Shown here: piece by piece, positions 7,776-16,098 of the stretch
How the letters are laid out: the number at the start of each line of letters is the position of its first letter
How positions within the stretch are numbered: position 1 is the stretch's first letter
Source: Jimgerdemannia flammicorona
Lineage: Eukaryota; Mucoromycota; Endogonomycetes; Endogonales; Endogonaceae
DNA: 16,496 bases
Direction: 5' to 3'
Assembly (NCBI GenBank): GCA_003990745.1
Contig: RBNI01003169.1
Coordinates: 1 to 16,496 of the forward strand
Made by a program: the position numbers and the translations under genes
The notes under the pieces: generated by a model
Told to the model about the DNA's origin: nothing
Databases searched by the model: none
What the model saw: the letters and a program-made list of their open reading frames with translations, nothing else

Positions 7776-9634
7776 TAGAAGGACTTTAGTTAATGAATCC
7801 GCCGTCATATATTCTGTTGGGGTGTATTCAAGGTGTATAGTGCCGTTTTCCATACATTCACATATGTAATAATACTGTATGTCAATGTGTTTCGTTCTGG
7901 CATGATGTATAGGATTCTTCGCCAAAGCAATCGTTGATTGGTTATCTTGCTGGAGTAGCGTAGAGTGCTGTTGCTCATATCCCAGCTCCTTTAACAGTTC
8001 TCGAAGCCAGATAGCCTCCTTTGTTGCTGTTGACAATGCTTGATATTCCACTTGCGTAGAGGATGTTGCCACTGAAGATTGCTTACGCGTTTGCCACGAA
8101 ATGGCTCCGTTGTTTACTTTAAAGATATATCCAGTTGTAGACCTTCTGTCATCTAAGTCGCCGGCCCAATTGGCATCACAAGAACCGAATAGGCATATAG
8201 TACTCCCGCTTTACCCATTATCACCGCCCAAACTGAGCGTATAGTCCGCGGTTCCTTTGATGTATCTGAAAATTCGCTTGATTGCTGTCCAATGGCTATT
8301 GTCGTAGCATGAAGAATACTGTGCCGCTTTGTTTACCGCAAAAGAGATATCAGGTCTTGTCCCTTGCATAAGATATATGAGGGATCCCACAGCTTATCAA
8401 TAGGGGATGTCGTTTCCCTCGGGCGTAGTGTCAGACTTCTTTAGTTTCATGAATGTTTCTATAGGTGTCCCGACTGGTTTGCATTCACTCATCCCAAATC
8501 GCTCAAGAATATTTCGAACGTATGTGGCTTGCGTTAGGTGTATAGCGTGCTCGCACCTATTATGTGTAATCGATATTCCAAGGAGATAGGATACTTCACC
8601 TAAGTCCATCATTTTGAATTCCTGGCATAGTATAGCCTTTACATCATTGATTTCACTTGCCGTTCCAACTAAAATAATATCGTCAACCTAGAGGATGTAT
8701 GTTGGGTGTATATACATGGATCGGCTTCACAACGCTTGAATCTGTTGTCTAGGAGATATCCATTGATCTTTCGATTCTACAACCTTGCCACTTGCTTGAT
8801 TCCATAGAGCCCTTTGCATAATTTACATACAAGCTCGTTTCCATCATTGTTGTATAGTTTGTATCCTTGTGGTTATCATACGTATAACTCCGTGTCTACG
8901 TCACCATTCAAGAATGCTGTCTTTACGTCCATTTGGTGTATTTCATAGTCATACTTGGCTCCGATCGCAAGAAGTATTCTAAGCAAAGTCAACTTAAATA
9001 CCGGGGAAAATGTCTTGTCGTAGTCTATGCCATAGCCTTGTGAGTATCCCTTTGCTACAAATCGAGCCTTATACCATTCTACATTGCCGTTAGCCTTATG
9101 CTTGATCTTGTAGACCCACTTCGATCCTATAGCTTGTCGCTCTGCTGGAAGGCTTACTAGATCCCAAGTGTTGTTTTCAATGAGCGAACTGTACTCCTCA
9201 TCCATAGCCTTTCCCCACTCCTTCTTATCATTTGAGTGAATGGCTTCATCATAGTGTACTGGCTCACCAGTCGTTGCTATGTAAGCGCATTCGCAGGTGT
9301 AGTTCACGTGATGTTGTTTGCGACGAGATGACTTGGGTGGGTTCCAGTAATTTCCCAGATCCGCTTGGACTTCGTTATCCATCCCAGATTTGCGCTTCTT
9401 CTTACCCTTCGGAAAGGTATCCTCTTCGTCATCCTCATCCGTAATTTCTGTTATCCTTGGTTCTTGCAACTTCATTTCCATTTGAATGGGTTGCGTTTTC
9501 GCTGGTGTAGGTCCCAAGGATGTCTTTGGTGTTATTCCGGGTGTAGATGTTATTCCGCTAGCCTTTGCAGTTGGCGTAGATGTCGCTGGCTGTACCGTCG
9601 AATTCACCGTCAGATTTGAGATAGGAATTTCCAC
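7776..9634 (-). pseudogene. Element B pol: integrase tail, RT and RNase H (broken)
   Basis: 8876-9634 is open and carries the integrase tail with FPKGKKKRKSG and the first RT half, ending at DVKTAFLNGDVDTELYV before adjacent TGA and TAA stops. The VDD catalytic pair lies at 8679-8687. Immediately upstream in the sense direction B lacks 22 bp present in A (about 24 bases of A replaced by 2, near 8688), which shifts the frame and removes part of the strand leading into VDD. Later stops include TGA at 8397 (CGA in A) and TAA near 8210. RNase H (STQVEYQALSTATKEAIWL, DNQSTIALAKNPIHHARTKH) runs to 7776, where element A interrupts it. The reading frame through 7719 is a chimera with A's LTR. Confidence 0.92.
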
Positions 9635-10489
9635 GTAAATTTCCTGCTTAATCTCTTTGAACTATACGTCACGTGAAATGATCATACGTCGTTTCTGCGG
9701 GTTCTAAAGTATGTATCCCGCTCCATCATATCCAAGGAATATATGCTTATCTGCCTTAGGTTCGAACTTGCCTCAGTTGCTACCTTTGTCCAGAACGTAT
9801 GCCTTGCTTCCGAATATGCATAAGTGTGAAATGTCAGGCTTGAATCCATTCCATAATTCCTCAGGGGTAAGATTGCTGTCATTCCTGGATTGCTTGCCGG
9901 GATCCTTGCTTAGAGCTCAAGAGAAACAATGATTTCGAATATATGCTGCCGTATTCACCACTTCCGCCCAAAAGGACTTCGGCAAGCTGGCCGTATTCAT
10001 CATCATTCTAGCCATTTCCACTACTGTTCGATTGAATCGTTCCACTATGCCGTTTTGCTGAGGTGTATAAGGGGCTGTCGTAGAGTGCTATATACCATTC
10101 TTCTTCAAGAAGTGTCTGAAACCTTTGTTGACGTATTCTTTGCTGTTATCTGAGTGTAGGGTTCATATTCTACATCCTATCTCATTCTCCATGGCTGCCT
10201 TGAATTCCTGGAATTTGTCAAATGTCTCATTTTTCCCCACAATGAAATATACGTGGACTTTGCATGTATAATCATCAATGAATGTAATAAAATACTTCTT
10301 CCCAGAGTGTGATGCTATTCGCATGAGGCCACAAATATCTGTATGAATCAAATCGAGAATGCCAGCTGCTCGCTTCGTTCATTCCTGAAAAGGTTGTCGG
10401 GAAGCCTTGTTTGCTGTGCATCCATCACAAAAGAAATCCGGTAGCATATAGTCCGGTAAACCGTACACAGACTTGCTCCTTATTATTCA
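9635..10489 (-). pseudogene. Element B integrase (broken)
   Basis: The region is colinear with A's integrase. Recognisable parts are CDGC of the zinc domain, Asp in IHTDICG (about 10338), Asp in LHSDNSKEY, and NGIVERFNR with the catalytic Glu. Stops include TGA at 10487 and 10379-10381, a TGA where A has CGA (CRI-stop-TLHS, about 10163), TAG for CAG in NGI-stop-HST, and several others down to the TAG near 9663. At the A-run where element A is frameshifted, B has the four-A in-frame version (near 9970), so that indel is private to A. Confidence 0.9.
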
Positions 10490-11233
10490 TTCCAGGCTCG
10501 TTTTACCGATATGTCCTAAGCGTTCATGCATTATATGCCAGAAATCCTCTCCTGTCGTAGTTGCAGAATATGTGGATGTAGCACCACTCGGCATGCTATT
10601 GATTGCATATAGATTCCCCTTTCTCGATGCATACATTAACTCCTTATTGTTCTTCAGATTGATTACCATTACACCATTTGGGCGTATATTTACTCCTCTG
10701 TCCCCGCGAGCCATCATCCGGCCTATTGAGAAGAGGTTCTTATCTATATCTGGAACGTATAGTACATCCACGAAGGTGCCTGAAGGTTCATCAATGTTTC
10801 CATGTAGATGTATGCCTACATTGCCTTTCCCTTGAGTGTAAATGACGTTATTATCGCCTAGCTTGATAGGTATGGGATGCTCGAACTTCTTGTACGTAGA
10901 GAACCACTCCCGGTGAGCCGTCATATGCTGTGTTGCACCCAAATCCATGAGCCAGACCTCTTCGCTGCATGCATAAGTGCTGTTCGGCATATAGCTTACA
11001 TTTGCGCTGGCACCGACGTTGACGTCACCATTTTTCGCTGTCTGAAAAGTGTTTTGTTGACCAGGATTTGTAGATGTCGAACTGGTGGAATTGCATCTGC
11101 AACTGGCATTGGTGGAACTGGCGGTTGGTTCCGAATTTCCTCCTATTTCAATGGTTTCTACATATGGATAGGTCGCCGCTTCTGCGAAGAATAGACCTCC
11201 GCCACTGCTATTCTCGTTGTTGGCGTCCACCAT
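10490..11233 (-). pseudogene. Element B protease region with mutated active site
   Basis: The 248-codon frame is homologous to A's protease part. The active-site triplet reads DLG (10937-10945) instead of DSG: TCG became TTG, a CpG to TpG change, which puts Leu where the catalytic motif needs Ser or Thr. The flanking EEVWLM and TAHREWFSTY are well conserved. FVDVLYVPDIDKNLFSIGRM follows, then HERLGH. The frame closes with TGA at 10487, where A has an Arg codon. Confidence 0.9.
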
Positions 11234-12118
11234 GTTTGCCTGCCGTTGTCCTTGCTGTTGGCCACCCTTTTCCTTCTTCTTGCGGTTGCAGTCCTGCTCA
11301 CGATGTCCATGCTTATTACAGTAAAAGCATTTACTGTTGAATTTCTCGCATTGCTGGTCTCAATCTTTGTTCGGCTTGCCTTTGCCTCATCTACGTGCTC
11401 TGCTGTAGAATGCTTTCTTGTTGTATTCCTTGTTGGTGTTGTTGCTACCTAGCCTCGTTTCCTCATTTAAAAGGCTTGTGACAATGTACTTATAATCTGA
11501 TAATCTGCCAGATTTCCTCATAGCAGTGACAACCATGTTGTATGCTTCGGGAAGGCCTCGTATAAGAGCCAGGACCTTGTCTTTATCTTTGATGGTGTCC
11601 GCCAGCATAGATGTAAGGGAATTCACTTGATTCGCCAGTTTGTCGACTCGATTGGCGTAGTCCCAGATGCTCTCCTTGGACTTAATTCAAAGATTGAATA
11701 GTTGCACCTTTAAGTGGAATCTGTTTGACGTGGATGCCTGTTGATGGTGATTGCGTAAAATCTCCCAGGCTTCATTCACCATCATAGCGTTGATTACCAG
11801 CTTCATTTGCACGTTCGAAAGAGTGAACGTAATCTCCCTTAGCGCTTTGCAATCTTTCGCGGCGTTGTATGTCATTACTTGCGCCTGTGGCTTCCAGTAG
11901 TCCTCTAAACCGCATTCTTCAAGGAGATTCTTCATATGATACACCCATATGGTGTAGTCCTTACCATCAAAGACAGGAATCGTCCTCTTTACTGTTGACA
12001 TTGGCGCTACTGCCGGAATGTTCATCATCATGGAAGTGAAACCTGTTCTGGCTGTGTTTGTGTTTGTGTTACCAGGACTTGGTGGTGCACTACTAGCACT
12101 GCTTGAACTAGTAGCCAT
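11234..12118 (-). pseudogene. Element B Gag (broken)
   Basis: ATG at 12116-12118 opens MATSSSSASSAPPSPGNTNT, as in A. The frame stops with TGA at 11687-11689 (CGA in A), resumes through 11387-11626, meets TGA at 11387-11389 (shared with A) and another TGA at 11360-11362 (CGA in A). It then reads the zinc knuckle CFYCNKHGHREQDC and continues in frame into the protease part through QQQGQRQ, where A has a TAA. Gag's role is RNA packaging in the particle. All frame-closing changes here except the shared one fit CGA to TGA. Confidence 0.9.
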
Positions 12119-12158
12119 TGTATAGCATATGTGTAAGAGGGGTGTATAGCCGCTAACC

Positions 12159-12171
12159 GGGGCTCATAACC
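12159..12171 (-). other. Primer binding site of element B (half initiator tRNA-Met)
   Basis: The minus strand reads GGTTATGAGCCCC directly after the 5' LTR end at 12172, identical to element A. The complement matches the initiator tRNA-Met anticodon arm. Confidence 0.85.
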
Positions 12172-12324
12172 TATTGTGGAATGTGGACTGTGGGGAGAGA
12201 AGAAAACTGTTTATTGCTAATTCTTATACACTTTTATGCGTCGCAATTAGTGACGTTTACATGATGACGTAGTCAAGGAAGGCTGTGCTACCATATATCG
12301 AGTTGTAACCTACATATTTCAATA
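12172..12324 (-). repeat. 5' LTR of copia element B
   Basis: The 153-bp LTR is bounded by TATTG (12172-12176) and CAATA (12320-12324). It shares ggactgtgg and aaactgttta with 2167-2319. About 14 differences from that partner are mostly CG-derived transitions. Outside it the gypsy integrase relic begins at once. Confidence 0.92.
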
Positions 12325-12570
12325 CTTGTAATACTCTTGCTTTTATCTATTTGGTAAAGAGATCTACAATAACTATAATATAGTAGTTTTCTGGTAGTAG
12401 TCCAATGATGTCTATTGCAATGTGGTGAAAGGAGATAGGTTCAATTCTTAATAATCATAATCTGAGTGTCTGGTCTTGCTGATCTTATTTCTGTTTTTGG
12501 TACTTATCACACTCTTTAATTAGTCTTCTTTCATCTTAGACCACTATATGGTTCTTCTTACCTTGTCATA
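12325..12570 (-). pseudogene. Ty3/gypsy integrase start, truncated by copia B
   Basis: Broken minus-strand frames read ECDKYQKQK (zinc-finger half; 12500-12511 encodes CDKY where family members have C-x2-C), then HHIAIDIIGLLPENYYI with the first catalytic Asp of the core, and IVIVDLFTK, the conserved stretch after it. The relic ends at the copia LTR about 10 residues later. The remaining two catalytic acids are absent, and the left side of the copia element does not resume at the next codon. In-frame stops (after QKQK and after LFTK) fit CAA/CAG/TGG to stop changes. Confidence 0.8.
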
Positions 12571-12799
12571 TATATTGGTTTCTTCTAGGTATCCTTATTC
12601 ATACACTTCCTTTTTTACTTAATACTTCTTATGTTTAAGTATGACAAGCTTTTCTTCTTTTTTGAGTATAGTGTTATCTAGTTCAAATTTTTTCCAAGTC
12701 CTGTTGATGATAGTAATAGTCCAGAGTTTAAGATAGTTGAGCATCTTCCACTGTCTAAGGTAGCTGAATAATCCATAGTATATGTAGCTCCTTATTTAT

Positions 12800-13240
12800 G
12801 TTGAATAGTCTTGATGGAGGTGTTTTGGGGTGTTCTTAAAAGTGCATCAGCATTGGTATTAGTTCTTCCTGAGCAGTGTTTGAAAGTACAGTTATACTCT
12901 TATAGTCTATAGATCTATCTGGTATATATTCCTTTAGGATTTAGAGTGTGGAATAGCCAGGTAAGAGCAGAATGGTCTGTTTGAATAGTAAAGTATTTCC
13001 TAGCTAGATAGTAGTGGAACTTGTCTACTGCCCAGACTATGCTAAGTATTGAAGCTTACATGACTTATAGTTCTGTTCTACTCTATAGATACCTTGGCTT
13101 GTATAGAAGATGACATATTTGTGTCCATCTTTCTTCTGAGCTAGCACTGCTCCAAGTTCTATAATACTTGTATCTGTCTGCAGGATGAACTCTAGGTTCC
13201 AATCTGGTCTTCTGAGAATGGGTGCTTGAGTCAATCTGAT
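12800..13240 (-). pseudogene. Ty3/gypsy RNase H (broken)
   Basis: The open part (13037-13438) ends in FILQTDTSIIELGAVLAQK, the RNase H start with its first catalytic Asp, and VEQNYKSCKLQYLA with the Glu region. After a stop the same domain continues as LSIVWAVDKFHYYLARKYF, TIQTDHSALTWLFHTLNPKG and CSGRTNTNADALLRTP. These match the conserved TDHSAL and NADALSR blocks of Ty3/gypsy RNase H, which removes template RNA during reverse transcription. Confidence 0.88.
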
Positions 13241-14160
13241 CTTAAGTTTATTGAAGATTACTTGACATTCCTTAGTCCATTTGAATTTGATCTCCTTCTT
13301 CAATAGCTCATAGATAGGTGCTATAATATTAGAATATCTTTTGATAAATCTTCTGTAGTAGGAGGTCAGTCCAAGGAAGACATAGACTTCTGTAGTTGTT
13401 CTAGATCTTGAGTAGGCTGCAATGGTCTCAATCTTCATAGGATCTATATGAATTTCAGTCTGGCTGATAATATGTCCTAGGTAGATAATTTCTTAAGCTA
13501 TAAACTTACACTTCTTGGGCATGATATAGAGGCATACTCCTTGAGCTTCTTGAAGGCTAGCTATATGTAGTTGATATATTCCCATACAGTATTGCTGAAG
13601 ATGATCACATTATCAATATAGACAAAGAGCTTTTTTTTTAATTTTATTACTGAAGACTCTATTTATCATTTACTGAAAACTTGCTAGAGTATTGCATATT
13701 CCAAATAGCATTCATAGGTAGACATAGGTAGTATCAGATATGATAAAAGCTGATTTCTCACTGGTATCTTGAGTGAGACCAATCTGATGGAAGCCTGAGA
13801 ACAGATCCAAGGTTGTGTAGTATTTGGCTTTACTTTCAAGAGTGATAAGGATTTCTTGAATATTTGGCAAGGGCTGTCTATCCTTCTTGATGATTATATT
13901 GAGCTTTCTGTAATTAATACAGAGTCTTGGGCAAACTCTCTAGGCTTACTTCCTTTCTTTGGGGTAAGAACAATGAGTGAAGCCCAGAGACTAATAGCTT
14001 GCTTAATAATACTAGCTTCTTTCATTTCTTTGAGTTCTGCTCACAGCCATTCTCTGTAGGCAGGTGGTATGGGTCTGGCTTTCATAGATGGGCTTAGTAT
14101 CACCAGTGTCAACTTTGTGGTAGTACTTGGATTCCTGGTTGTGAATGTCCCTAAAGTCTA
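13241..14160 (-). pseudogene. Ty3/gypsy reverse transcriptase (broken)
   Basis: Pieces in order: YYHKVDTGDTKPI and, after a frameshift, PPAYREWL...ELKEMKEASII and SLIVLTPKKGSKPR (N-terminal fingers). INYRKLNIIIKKDRQPLPNI, YYTTLDLFSGFHQIGL (first catalytic Asp), then LFGICNTLASFQ and FVYIDNVIIFSN at the active site follow. The last should be YIDD; the second Asp is Asn here (13609-13611). FLGLTSYYRRFIKRYS (within 13037-13438) is the conserved thumb. Several stops and at least two frameshifts show long inactivity. RT before integrase defines Ty3/gypsy order. Confidence 0.88.
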
Positions 14161-14304
14161 TAGTAAGTACTCCTTCATTTTGATACAGAATCTTGAGAAG
14201 TTGTTCTTCTAGGGGAAAGTTTTCTCCAATAGTATATATGTACTTGTTCTGGTTCTTGACTTTCTTGTAATTGAGTTTGGTAATCTTGATAGTAGTATAG
14301 GCTT

Positions 14305-14712
14305 CTCTTCTAGTAGATCCAAAGCCTTGTTTTCCTCTCTTAGTCTTGATGAGTTCAATGGCTTCAGTGATCTTAGGCTTCTTAACTTTATAGATCAGCA
14401 TCTGGCCAATCCTGTCATACTTCTTAGCTTTGAATGGAGTGGTAGAGTTGTGATTTCTGAGCATAAAGTAGATCTCACTAGTGTAATCAGAGTTAATAAC
14501 TCCTCCTTTAACTGAGATTTTGCTCCTGGCCAGACTGCTCATAGTCTTGATAATTCTGGTATAGTTCTCTGGTAACTTGACTCCAATTCCAGTATCAAGT
14601 AGAGTAGTGGTCTGTGGTTCAAGGATAGCATCTTAAATACTAGTAAGGTCTATTCCTATAGCTCCTTCAGTCTTATATTCTGATATCTTGGCTTCAGGGT
14701 GAAACTTCTTAA
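14305..14712 (-). pseudogene. dUTPase domain within the gypsy pol
   Basis: All five trimeric dUTPase motifs appear in order: TEGAIGIDLTSI (motif 1, about 14635-14672), TGIGVKLPENYTRI leading to TMSSLARSK (motif 2), GGVINSDYTSEI (motif 3), KYDRIGQMLIYKV (motif 4) and RGKQGFGSTRR (motif 5, near 14310-14335). The family hydrolyses dUTP to dUMP and pyrophosphate, keeping uracil out of newly made DNA. The catalytic Asp of motif 3 is Asn (14492-14494), the motif 2 Arg is Met, and a TAA breaks the frame after motif 1, so it is inactive. It is flanked by protease upstream and RT downstream in the same direction, so it is a pol domain and not a separate host gene. Confidence 0.85.
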
Positions 14713-15119
14713 CCTTGAGAGTAATATCTGGTTCTTATTCCTCCTTATCATCACTATTAGCTTGAAGCTCAGAGGGCTGGTCAACTTCTTTGGCTTTCTT
14801 TTTTGCTTCAGTTGCTTCTTGCTTATATCTTTGTTGATGGATTTTTTTGACTTTACTGATATAGGATCAGTAGTTATTTAGGTGTTTGGAGCAGTATATC
14901 CTAGTACTGTAGGGGCATCTTCCTTGAGGAGCATAGCCATTGATGATCTTATAGTACTACTGCTCATCTGTGAGCTTGGTTTTCTTACTCTTGTTCTTAT
15001 ATACTGAGTGTATGAAGACTTCTGTATCCTCTTTATCTCCTTTCTCCATATCTGGTAGTACTCCTTTGTGGACATTGATAGAGACTCATATCTTTCTTTC
15101 TCTATAGTTGATCTACATC
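14713..15119 (-). pseudogene. Gypsy pol linker between protease and dUTPase
   Basis: Lysine- and glutamate-rich degenerate coding sequence, with stretches such as EVFIHSVYKNKSKKTKLTDE and QQRYKQEATEAKKKAKEVDQ, joins the protease and dUTPase. No domain is recognised. A different frame (14878-15174) is open for 98 codons, but the linker-like frame agrees better with the flanking domains. Confidence 0.5.
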
Positions 15120-15415
15120 TTCTGAATATTGAGATCAATAATGGTCTTGGCTTTGTGAAGCCATTAGTTACCAATGAGGATGTTATAGTTAGTAGTACTT
15201 ATAACAATTATATCTACTGAAATGGTAGCTCCTCTGATCTTGATGAGAACTTCTTGAATCTTGTCTAGAGGGGTAGCTCATATACTATCTGCTGTAATAT
15301 AGACCATTTTGGTAGATTCTTCAATATCCCAGCCTAGGTGGTCAATTGTCTTCTTGCTCATGAGACATTCTTCAGTACCAGTATCAATGATAGCATCAAA
15401 AATACAATCTTCAAT
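15120..15415 (-). pseudogene. Ty3/gypsy retropepsin-like protease (broken)
   Basis: The minus strand reads DAIIDTGTEECLMSKK with the catalytic DTG at 15377-15385, then a beta-rich segment (IKIRGATISVDIIVISTTNY), NILIGN, a TAA stop at 15164-15166 where the family has Asp, and WLHKAKTIIDL. This matches the N-terminal DTG and the distal ILGxDWL block of gypsy aspartic proteases, which process Gag-Pol. The start of the domain follows a stop at the end of the linker frame at 15487. Confidence 0.85.
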
Positions 15416-15486
15416 CTGATATAGGTATAGGCTGAGGTCTTGCACTGATCTTCAGATTCTTCACCTAAGTCTTCTTGTTCATCTTC

Positions 15487-15990
15487 TTATGCATTATGAG
15501 TTTCTATGATCTTGTATTCTTGGTTCTTAACAATAGTTGTAAGTTCTGCTCTCAACTGCTGTCTAAAGGTAGAGACTTCTATTAGTTGTCCAAAAGTAGC
15601 ATTGACCTTCTGTTCCTTGAGGTCCTTATAAATATCATACTGGTGAATCTTGGTCTTGTACAGCTTCTGTTCTTTCTTGCTTTCACTTTTTTCTGAGACT
15701 GGAGTAGTGTTTTTAATAATTTGGCAGACAGCTTTATCTAACTCCATATCTTGATCAATCTCCTTAGGTTGGGTCTTACTTTGAATAATAATGGTTGGGG
15801 TCTTTTTTGATCTTCCAACTAACTTGCTGTTGTCCTTCTTATTATAGGGCTTGGACTGGATTCTGGTACCTTTAGTAATAGAGTAGAATTCAGACTTTTT
15901 ATAGTATTCTTCATCATCAGTATCACTAATCTCCTCAATGATTACTACATTGGTTTATTCTCTGGTTCTGGTATATTACTTGATTGGGCT
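15487..15990 (-). pseudogene. Gypsy Gag-protease spacer
   Basis: An 86-codon open frame (15487-15747) rich in Lys, Glu and Gln lies between the zinc knuckle and protease and appears to extend, in the same frame, back to about 15930 (EEYYKKSEFYSITKGTRIQS). It has no recognised domain. Position and composition fit the disordered end of Gag or the Gag-Pol junction. Confidence 0.5.
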
Positions 15991-16010
15991 TTATGCCTTG
16001 TTTCAGTTAT

Positions 16011-16052
16011 ACAATTCTTTACATAGTGGCCTTCTTCTCTATATTTGAAGTA
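16011..16052 (-). pseudogene. Degenerate CCHC zinc knuckle of gypsy Gag
   Basis: The minus strand reads YFKYREEGHYVKNC, which has the 14-residue spacing of C-x2-C-x4-H-x4-C, with His and the last Cys kept but the first two Cys changed to Tyr and the following Gly to Arg. All three are G-to-A changes on the sense strand. Gag upstream of the knuckle is lost: coding character ends near 16098 and AT-rich DNA begins. Confidence 0.75.
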
Positions 16053-16098
16053 TAGTGCACCATACTTATACTCAACTTTTTCTATCTCCTTTTTATTG

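Larger units (their letters stand above)
2167..12324 (-). mobile_element. Ty1/copia retrotransposon B (older, host of element A)
   Basis: This LTR retrotransposon on the minus strand has its 5' LTR at 12172-12324 and 3' LTR at 2167-2319. Element A (2683-7770) sits inside it. Without A and one target-duplication copy, B is about 5065 bp, matching A. The two outer LTRs share bases that differ from A's LTRs (ggactgtgg, aaactgttta), so they belong together. They differ from each other at about 14 of 153 positions, against about 6 of 154 in A, so B is older. Gag-pol is inactivated by many stops, a 22-bp deletion and the insertion. No target duplication flanks B: CTAAG lies left (2162-2166) and CTTGT right (12325-12329). 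Confidence 0.9.

Noticed and set aside
7719..8072. 117-codon frame as an alternative RNase H end
   Set aside because: Its last codons read through A's LTR. The frame is a by-product of the insertion, and the true B end is at 2617-2682.
14305..14712. dUTPase as an independent host gene or pseudogene
   Set aside because: It is colinear and same-strand with gypsy protease and RT, has no separate start or introns, and shares the CpG-free, RIP-like decay.
13856..14881. Forward frames 13856-14059, 14327-14515 and 14699-14881 as small genes
   Set aside because: They run opposite gypsy RT and dUTPase coding sequence and have no recognisable features.
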